Source of the DNA: Proteles cristata cristata
Taxonomy: Eukaryota > Chordata > Mammalia > Carnivora > Hyaenidae
Length of the DNA: 64,000 nt
Assembly: GCA_017311185.1 (NCBI GenBank)
Contig: JAESUZ010003505.1
Coordinates: 310,001-374,000 of the forward strand
Reading direction: 5' to 3'
The notes under the pieces are model-generated. The model ran no database searches. It worked only from the letters and a program-made list of their open reading frames with translations, and was not told the DNA's origin. Both the position numbers and the translations under genes were made by a program. This document shows positions 56,801 through 64,000 of the stretch, piece by piece; the first letter of the stretch is position 1; every line of letters begins with the position of its first letter.

Positions 56801-58749
56801 CAACACTTTGTGACACGTGTTGTCATGATGGTTGAGTTTCAAAATTTGATCTTGCTGGATGCAACTAAAAGTTCTAAAGCTGTATATTCACTGAGATGAT
56901 TCCTTTAGAAAGATCAGGGATTTAGAGGTGCTCTGGACCTGAATGCCAATGCGGGCATTGACTTACCTGTGAGTGGGCATAGAGAAAAAGGTGCTAGCTA
57001 ACTAGTTGGGTTAAAATGTTGGGATTCTTTCAAGTTGGTACCTCAAGTAGTTACAAGATGTGGGAAATGCACACTGTGAGTTCTAACTACCATAGGTTTC
57101 AGGTTCGCTTTTACTTCCTGAACTTGGCCAGTAAGCATATAGACCTAGGGAAACCACCGAGTCAAAATGTTGTCTCTGCTCTTTGTTGATCCTGCTCATT
57201 TTACCATTTCTGTCTGTTTTCTTAATGCATGCGTTTTTAGATTCAATCTTCATTTTCACTAGTATATCACACAGGAAACATCTTTTTACTGTTGCAATTA
57301 TCTTTTTATTTCATCTCTGAAAAGGCATTATGTTACCCTTTCTTTTAAGACACTGAGGTTGAGAACTAATGTCATTAAATACCATTTTTCAAAGAACCCT
57401 TTCCTGTTTTCGAGCGCATTATCATAAAAGAAAAAAAAAAGAAGGAAATAATGAAGCAGAGTTTTTGTAGGACACAATGAGCTGGCATTAAAATGGCACA
57501 CACTTAAAATAAGAATACAAAATGACTGAAAGGAACTGAGATTTAAGGCATAAAAGACGTTTCTAATCCATTTATGTTCCTGTAATGTTACCTATTGAAA
57601 GTCCTCATGTAAATGTTATCTTTTTTTTTTCCCCCAAAACTCAGTTCTCCAGTAGAGAAAACAGGGGCCAGCTGTTCCATTGATTTAGGCAGATACAGAC
57701 AATCTCACTTCTAAAGACAGTCTTTCCAACCAGCCCCTCCAGCCTGAAGGAAGATCACATTTTACTAAGCACTTCCCTTCCTTTGGGGACCCAGTTCATG
57801 CAAATCCTAAATAGTGACCCTTATGGTAATTTGAAATGCAAAACCTTGAGAGAGCAAAACAGGCTATCCCTTGTACTAGATATAGTGCCAGAATTAACCA
57901 GGAGTTGGGAAGAACACTAAAAATGAACTCTTGACATTGATGATGAGCTTGCCATTTTTTTTTTCTTTTTGAAGTTACGCGATCTGCTTCGCCTCAATTC
58001 ATTGACGTCAGTTCACATCCCTTTCAGGAATTAAAAACTAAGAACTCTGCCTGTTGGATGTCTTGTTTTGTCATACATTGAGAGTTCATTTAAATAGACT
58101 GGAATCTCTAACACGAGTGACACTTGCAAGATGATATTGTAGGAGACCACACCTCAGCCCTCCCAGGGAAGAGCAAATTTTAGATAGTTTTCCATGAACA
58201 AAAGTAGCTCTGGGTGAGCTCAGGAGTCTCCTTAAGGAGTTTCAGGAACACAGAGGAACACAAAAGAATAACTGAGAATAACTACCCAAAAAAGGTAGGA
58301 TGAACGGTGTCATTTTCCTTTTACATTCCATGCTGAACCAGTGCTGCTCAAAAGCAAGAAGGAAACTCCTCTGCCCAAGTTCCCCTCACTGGGAAAAGGG
58401 GAACAGATGTGCCAGGTTTATAGGGCACTGCTTGAAAGGCCCACTTCAGTTTTAGAGACTAGCATACTGGAGGTATCTGGAGACTTGAGATAAAAGAAAA
58501 AGGTCGAAGCTACCAGCATTAGCCACAGAAGAGTGACCAAGAGCCCTAGTGGACTGCTTTCAAGAGAACTCCAGCAGCATTTGTTAGTGATGACCACAAC
58601 TTCCCTTGCGAACAGCTTTCATCACTGAGTACTCCATCGTGGAACCCAACATGCTGGTCCATAGAGGACACCAGTGGCATTTGCTGCTGAAGAAATCAAT
58701 GGCCAGTGTAGCTGCCATAGCAGCCTTTACTGCAGACATCCTGCAAATC
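56801..58749. other. Unassigned sequence
   Basis: No recognised repeat until the L1 begins. The section 58130-58750 might be upstream L1 sequence but was not matched. A 73-codon frame at 58606-58827 runs into the L1 and is unsupported. Confidence 0.45.
58003..58010. promoter_or_regulatory. Full palindromic CRE-like motif TGACGTCA
   Basis: A perfect 8-bp CREB/ATF consensus in repeat-free DNA, with two nearby CpG strings (TTACGCGATC and TTCGCC). CpG-containing motifs decay quickly in methylated genomes, so survival is mildly suggestive. One motif alone does not show a promoter, and no TATA, CpG island or transcript evidence accompanies it. Confidence 0.25.
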
Positions 58750-59700
58750 CCAAAGGAAGATCAAGATTTCAAGTCTGGAAGAAGGGATCTAAAAAACACC
58801 CAGAAAACAATGAATAAATTGCAATAGTAAGGCAAACTGTCACTAGTTTCTTTAAATGTAAAGGGGTTAAAATAAATTATCCAAGAAATACAGAAAGGAT
58901 GAATGGAGACACACAGACTCACACACTCACATCAAAAGATTTGCTTCAACTTTAAAGATACACACTGACTGAAAGTGAAGGGACAGAAAAAGATATTCCA
59001 TGCAAATGGAAACTAAAAGAGAACAGAGGTAGGTCTACTTAAACTAAATATACTTTAAGTCAAAAACTGTAATAAGAGACCAGGAAGGTGATTATATAAT
59101 GATAAAGAGGGTAATCCGTCAAAATGAAATAGCAATAGTAAATACAAATGTGACAAAGTGTCAAAACACTTAAAATGTAGAAACCAAAATTTTAACTGAT
59201 CTGAAGGGAGAACTGAAATACAGTAATGGGGGACTTCAATACCCCCAATAATAAGTAGATCATACAGGCAGAAAATCAATAAAGAAGCCTTGGACTTCAC
59301 CTATACTTTAGACCAAATGGACCTAATAGATAGATATGGAACACTTCATTCAAAAGCAACAAAATACACATTCTTCTCAAGAGCACCTGAAACATTCTCC
59401 AGGCTAGATCATATGTTAGATAACATATTAAAACTTAACAAAATCCAACTCAAAAAGATGAAAAGGCTTGAATGTAAGACCTGATATAGTCAAGTTTCTT
59501 AAAAAAAAAAAAAAAAAAAAAAGTAAGCTTCTGGACTACCTTGGCAATCAGTTTTCTTTAATTTGACACCAAAATAAATAAAGAAAAGTAAAAATAAATT
59601 ACATCAACCTGAAAAATGTATACAGAGCAAAGAAAACACCAAAATGAAAAGTCAACACATGAAATGAGAGAAATAAAGAATTTATCCCTGACATTGGTAT
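58750..59700 (+). mobile_element. Internally deleted L1 ORF2 fragment, sense
   Basis: Start: TTTCTTTAAATGTAAAGGGG, equivalent to the ORF2 'LNVNGLN' region. Then GACTGAAAGTGAAGGGACAG, ATTCCATGCAAATGGAAACT and TGTAATAAGAGACCAGGAAG. The endonuclease region GGGGACTTCAATACCCC gives the 'GDFNTP'-like text, followed by QMDLIDRYGTLHSKATKYTFFS at 59317-59382. After about 59455 the sequence jumps to the ORF2 C-terminal part (TTGAATGTAAGACCTG, TTTGACACCAAAATAAATAA). About half of ORF2, including the reverse-transcriptase core, is missing. An A22 run (59501-59522) lies inside. Confidence 0.85.
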
Positions 59701-59743
59701 AATATAGTGCCTAAGTGGTCTACACTCATCTGTAAGCCCTTTC

Positions 59744-59999
59744 AAGATTGAAACATGTTGGAGCACCTGAGTGGCTCAGTCAATTGAGCATCTGACTTCA
59801 GCTCAGATGATGATCTCACGGTTCGTGAGTTTGAGCCCTGTGTCTGGCTCTGTGCTGACAGCTAGCTCAGAGCCTGGAGACTGTTTCAGATTCTGTGTCT
59901 CCCTCTCTCTCTGACCCTCCCCTGCTCATACTGTCGCTGTCTATCTGTCTCTCTCAAAAATAAATAAAAAAGAATTTTAAAAAAAGACTGAAACATGTT
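59744..59999 (+). mobile_element. Carnivore SINE with 16-bp target-site duplication
   Basis: AAGATTGAAACATGTT at 59744-59759 and AAGACTGAAACATGTT at 59984-59999. The body starts GGAGCACCTGAGTGGCTCAG and has a short duplication in GACAGCTAGCTCAGAGCC. Confidence 0.97.
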
Positions 60000-61471
60000 A
60001 TAAAACACATGTGTCTTTGTGTTCTCTGTCATGTTAAATGACTACTTGCCTAATGAGTAGAAGCAAGCATAACAGTAGTGCTTACTTGGATAATATTGAC
60101 AGAGGGGGTAGATTAGGAGATTTGATATAATTAAAGAAGCTTCATAAATGACTACTTGGAAGTCCATCAATGGAGGGATCAGGTAGTAATGAAAAAGTGC
60201 TCATTCTTAAAGGATTTAGGCAGGCACTCATCCAATTGAACCTTGTACAGTAGACTATCTTCCTAGTAATGTAAAACTTCAAAGTGAATGGATTAAAGTA
60301 TAAATAAGAAGTCAGGGATCTTTAAAGATTCACAGGATTATCTAGCATTTGTTCATCAATATTTCTAACACTTCCAGAAACTATTTAAATGATTAGTTAA
60401 TAGTTGATTATTAAATGCTTTTATAAAAAATAATGGTGATGGAGAAATAGAATTTTCTAAAGAAACCAAGATAAACATAACTATGTTATATTCCTTTATA
60501 ATTATGTTGAACACCTATGCAACAATGGTAAATATCACCTATAACTATTTTGATTGTGTACCTATGGAAATTTTGGAAAACTGCTTTTGCCTTGGAAGTG
60601 ATAATGCCATGTAATTGTCTGTGAAATTGTCCAAATGTTATCTAAAATGTTTTTGCATGTCCTGGTTTATTCACTCCCAAAGATAGTTTTGCCATTGCCA
60701 GACTGTAAACCAGTAAACTCTGTATAAATATTTTCAAATGCCCTTTTCCAATTCCCATGTTGAAAAAAATATGCATATACTTATATACGAAAAAAAGTTA
60801 TTTCACCAAATCAGAACATAAGATTTTATTCCTGTCCATTGAGGTTTGATGTCTTTGGATTGAATTCCTACTTGCCGTCTACATTACAAATGCATTTCCA
60901 AAGAGACTCTGGAAACAACTGTTATTTCCCCACTGTTGAACTGTCTTTTTAATAGTGATAGTTTAAAATTAATGTTTCTCTAGCTTGACTAGGGACATTA
61001 GTCAAACCAAGTGAAAGTGACATTTCCCTAAGATGCTGAATCTGTTGCCAACTCTGGTTACCTATATTTACACCCCAGTTATTCTTGAAAATAAAATTAA
61101 AGCTGCATGGGTTTTTTTTTCATTTGGTGAAGAAATGAACTCAATATTTCAGCACTTAACAATACTCCAACATGTGACCTTCAGAGTCTTACTGATAGAA
61201 TGACTTTTCTTTAGAAATCTTTTTCCTTAATGGCTTTCCTATTGATGGTATTAATTTTGCAGATTGTAAAAAAAAAAAAAAAGGAAAGAAAGAAAAGCCC
61301 TTCTTAATTTGAAGCACATACATATTACTGGTTTTCAGAACTTGAAAACCCCAAAGTTCTATGATTCCAGAACCCTCCTTTTTAGAACATTGTTCCAGAA
61401 AACATGCCCCAGATGTTTACCATCTGGCAGGTTCTACTTTCTCAGGAAACTGCACTCACGTGCACATTGCT
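60000..61471. other. Unassigned AT-rich sequence
   Basis: Contains an A14 run at about 61268-61281 followed by GGAAAGAAAGAAAAG. No recognised repeat or gene. Confidence 0.5.
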
Positions 61472-61731
61472 TGTAAGCTCTAGGATTCTTTTATTTTTTT
61501 AATTCTTTAATGTTTTATTTATTTCTGAGAGAGAGAGAGGCAGCATGAGTAGGAGAGGGTCATAGAGAGAGGGAGACACAGAAGTGAAACAGGCTCCAGG
61601 CTCTGAGCTAACTGTCAGCACAGAGCCTGACACAGGGCTTGAACCCACAAACTGTGAGATCATGACCTGAGCCGAAGTAGGATGCTTAGCCGACTGAGCC
61701 ACCCAGGCACCCCTGTAAGCTCTAGGATTCT
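61472..61731 (-). mobile_element. Antisense carnivore SINE with perfect 18-bp target-site duplication
   Basis: TGTAAGCTCTAGGATTCT at 61472-61489 and 61714-61731 is identical on both sides. The body is 61490-61713. Despite the perfect duplication, the CpG sites are largely decayed (GAGCCTGACACAGGG), and the body lacks the GACTGCC insertion of the young subfamily. Confidence 0.97.
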
Positions 61732-61936
61732 AAATAAGAAACTTAATTTCCAATTTAGAAGTTGGCAATATTCTTTAAAAAAAAAAAAAGGTTCAAAGCA
61801 CATTTCATGGTTCAAAAGAACATAAAGAGTGGTTTTTGAGTCTTGGCAATACCTGTAAAAATAAGATCCTAATTCTCTAAGTGTAACACCTCTAGATTTA
61901 TCATCCTGAAAATAAGTCTTGTTTTAGAATATCTGG

Positions 61937-62006
61937 GGATGGGGCACCTGGGTGGCTCAGTTGGTTGGGCATCCAACTTCAGCCCAGGTCATGATCCCAC
62001 GTTTCA
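61937..62006 (+). mobile_element. SINE head only, 3' part missing
   Basis: GGGGATGGGGCACCTGGGTG, GCTCAGTTGGTTGGGCATCC and AACTTCAGCCCAGGTCATGA, stopping at CCCACGTTTCATG. No GCTCTGTGCTGAC body, CT-rich stretch or A-tail follows. Normal retroposition loses the 5' end, so this needs a later deletion. Confidence 0.85.
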
Positions 62007-62339
62007 TGTTTTGTTCTTCATCATTTGCTCAAAGATGGGCTCACAAGACCAAGAGATGTGTCTCTGCTGTGTGCTAATAACCTTCCTTATGGTTTCCCAA
62101 AATACTTGTGCAGGTCTTTCAAGAAAGTATCTTCTGTTAGGATCTCATAGTTTTGTTTTGTTTTTTTTTTCATTAAGTTCGTGTTTTCATTTAGTAGACT
62201 AATGTGCTCTCACAGTGTGCCCAAAAGAAATCAATAAAAAGGTAAACACAAAAGCAAGTCAAGTGCCTGACAGTAGAATACTATGGGTTTCAACCACAAT
62301 ATCAAAATGAGAATACAACATAGGCCATCAGGTCAGACA
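62007..62339. other. Unassigned sequence
   Basis: A T-run near 62160-62170; nothing else recognised. Confidence 0.5.
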
Positions 62340-62440
62340 ACATACAGTAGAAGAATAAATATTTACATTGTCCAAGCTCACACAAATGGTAAAGAGTTTC
62401 AAGCAGGACTCAAATCGTGCTCTCTGTCTCTGAATAGGTA
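62340..62440 (-). mobile_element. MIR SINE fragment
   Basis: TTGTCCAAGCTCACACAAAT, GGTAAAGAGTTTCAAGCAGG and ACTCAAATCGTGCTCTCTGT match the antisense order GGTCACACAGCTAGTAAGTGGCAGAGCTGGGATTCGAACCC. Confidence 0.75.
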
Positions 62441-62533
62441 GAGTTAAGCCAAGGAGGAAATGGACCTAAGGAAGATAAGAGACCTGGGTGTTACAGAAGG
62501 AGTTTAGTTTGCCTTTTGATCCCTCAGTGTTCT

Positions 62534-62559
62534 TGTTTGTTTGTTTGTTTGTTTGTTTA
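62534..62559. repeat. (TTTG)n microsatellite
   Basis: About six TTTG steps. Confidence 0.93.
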
Positions 62560-62892
62560 GTGTCCCTCATGTTTATTCTCCAAGATGGACTGCCTATAAC
62601 ACCTCATCTCACAAGTAGCTTTAAGAACATTCTTCATGTTTCTAACACTGGAGACCCAGTAATCACTGGTGATACTTCTTTGGAATTTCAAGCATAGAAA
62701 CCCTGGTGAAGATAAATCGAGCAGGAGATAGGTCTGAGTTCAAATGACTGAATGATCTTTAAAGCTCTTCATGCATCCTGCAAAGCATTTACAACTCGGT
62801 GAAAATATGCAGAGTTATGAATATGAATATGTATGGGTTCACTTAGGTATGTTTGTAATTTAGCTTTGATTTCAATTGGATATTGCTTATAT

Positions 62893-63099
62893 ATTTTTAA
62901 GTTTATTATTTTTTTGGGGTGGAGAGAGTGTACATGTGCATGCGCACGTACAAGCAAGGGAGGGGCAGGGAGAGGGAGAGAGAATCCCAGGCAGGCCCCA
63001 CACTGTCAGCATGGAGCTCAGTCTCATGAACCTTGAGATCGTGACCTGAGCTGAAATCAAGAGGTGGATGCTTAACCAACTGAGCCACCCAGACATCCC
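62893..63099 (-). mobile_element. Antisense carnivore SINE, older
   Basis: TTTTTAAGTTTATTATTTTT, GAGAGAATCCCAGGCAGGCC, CACTGTCAGCATGGAGCTCA, TTGAGATCGTGACCTGAGCT, GGATGCTTAACCAACTGAGC and CACCCAGACATCCCT. Four overlapping open frames here are SINE translation. Confidence 0.93.
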
Positions 63100-64000
63100 T
63101 AAAATACGTGCCTTAATGTTCCATTGTTATTGAAAATTTGTATTTTTAAGTGCTAAACTAATTAATGCTGTGAAATTACATTACTTTACTATAGGATTGC
63201 TTGTATAAGTATTTGTCATATTTTTCTTAAAGAAACAAGATGGGGGGGATATCAAGCAAATGGGTGCTTTTCTTTAATGACCTGAGGATATATATGATCC
63301 AGGATGAATGTTTATTTCAAGTTAATTCCCTTCACAGAAATCCTGTCAGCGCATCACATTTTCAAGGAGCATGCAATAATTCACATTGATCATTTCAGTA
63401 GGTTATGGAGCTAGTGATAATTAGGTTATAGAAATAAAACAATGAATAAAGATTCATACATGAAACCAACCTTTTTCTTTATTCTCTCAATCTGTAAGTG
63501 CTGTTTCCTGAAACAGTTATGCTGACCTAATGTGCCTTACAATTCTCTTTACTCCTCCTCAGTGCTTATCACTACTGCAGCCAAAATTTCAAGACCTATA
63601 ACCATTTGTGACTCTATTTGGAAGATTTCTACTCCAATTGAGATAGTACTAGGCCGACTGCCATGGTCGATCGCTAACAGTTCATAGCTCTGACATGTCA
63701 TATTTGAATTTGTTCTTTATAGCACTTCTGGTGCCTTGTCTTAAATTCATCTCAGCTCTCCCCCAAATGCCCTCTCTGGTATCTTACTGTCCTCTCTAGT
63801 TCAAATACATTGACTGCAAAACTTCTGTGTCATAGCACATGATGCTGATGGGCAGGAAGAATGGATTTGTTATGAGCAGGAGTTGAACATTCTGGCTGGT
63901 AATTTAATGTTGAATTTGCTTTAAATATGATTCTGATTTTAAAAAAAAAAAATCCACTAAGCTACATAGAATGTCTTTGGCAAATCCAGCATTTATAGCT
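63100..64000. other. Unassigned sequence to the window end
   Basis: No recognised repeat, gene or RNA; an A-run lies at about 63941-63951. Confidence 0.5.

Noticed and set aside
59290..59484. Open frame resembling L1 ORF2 endonuclease region
   Set aside because: Remnant of the deleted L1; not a functional gene.
62769..63096. Four overlapping open frames
   Set aside because: Mostly translation of an antisense SINE in several phases; similar SINE frames recur at 47.8, 54.9 and 61.6 kb.
1..64000. Endogenous retrovirus with internal genes
   Set aside because: Only LTR-type fragments without gag, pol or env sequence were seen.

Overview
This window is non-coding nuclear DNA from a placental mammal in order Carnivora, most likely suborder Feliformia. 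The main evidence is about 30 copies of a tRNA-Lys-derived SINE (the CanSINE/SINEC family) with the carnivore head (GGGGCGCCTGGGTGGC), an internal B-box (GTTCGAGCC) and a CT-rich stretch leading into an AATAAA-containing A-rich tail. Several copies belong to one young, nearly uniform subfamily with target-site duplications still readable. Older layers are the usual placental fossils: MIR, L2, L1, MER20-like hAT copies, MaLR LTRs and a Tigger-like element.

No protein-coding gene can be supported. All open frames are short (145 aa at most), lack domain signatures, and often lie inside repeats: SINE antisense heads, L1 ORF2 debris, L2, or a minisatellite. No rRNA, functional tRNA, CRISPR array, CpG island or intact provirus was seen. 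The window could be intergenic or lie inside a long intron; the sequence alone does not decide.

Layout: 1-5.4 kb is AT-rich with one SINE, a MIR and a MER20. 5.4-9.7 kb has two young SINEs around a 23-bp minisatellite at 7.8 kb. 10.8-14.4 kb holds an L2, an antisense L1 3' end and two SINEs. 15-20 kb is MIR-rich, with a repeat-free block at 17.1-18.7 kb. 21.5 kb holds a splice-site-like open frame. 22.1-28.5 kb has no recognisable interspersed repeat. 28.5-35 kb is SINE-dense and contains a GC-rich open frame at 30.36-30.56 kb. 35.5-38.6 kb is one antisense L1 interrupted by SINEs. 40.4-44.7 kb has an L2, an L1 3' end, a SINE and a long ancient repeat. 48.2-48.7 kb is a MaLR LTR carrying a large polypyrimidine microsatellite. 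51-56 kb holds SINEs, a Tigger-like element and a MIR split by a SINE. 58.7-59.7 kb is a deleted sense L1. 59.7-63.1 kb has four more SINEs.

There is no gene set to link into a pathway. What can be read is a history of insertions (old MIR, L2 and DNA transposons, then L1, then waves of SINE), several unstable tandem arrays, and a few repeat-free stretches that could be conserved regulatory DNA or unannotated exons. Family assignments come from recognition by eye, not from a library search, and element ends are approximate unless a target-site duplication is given.
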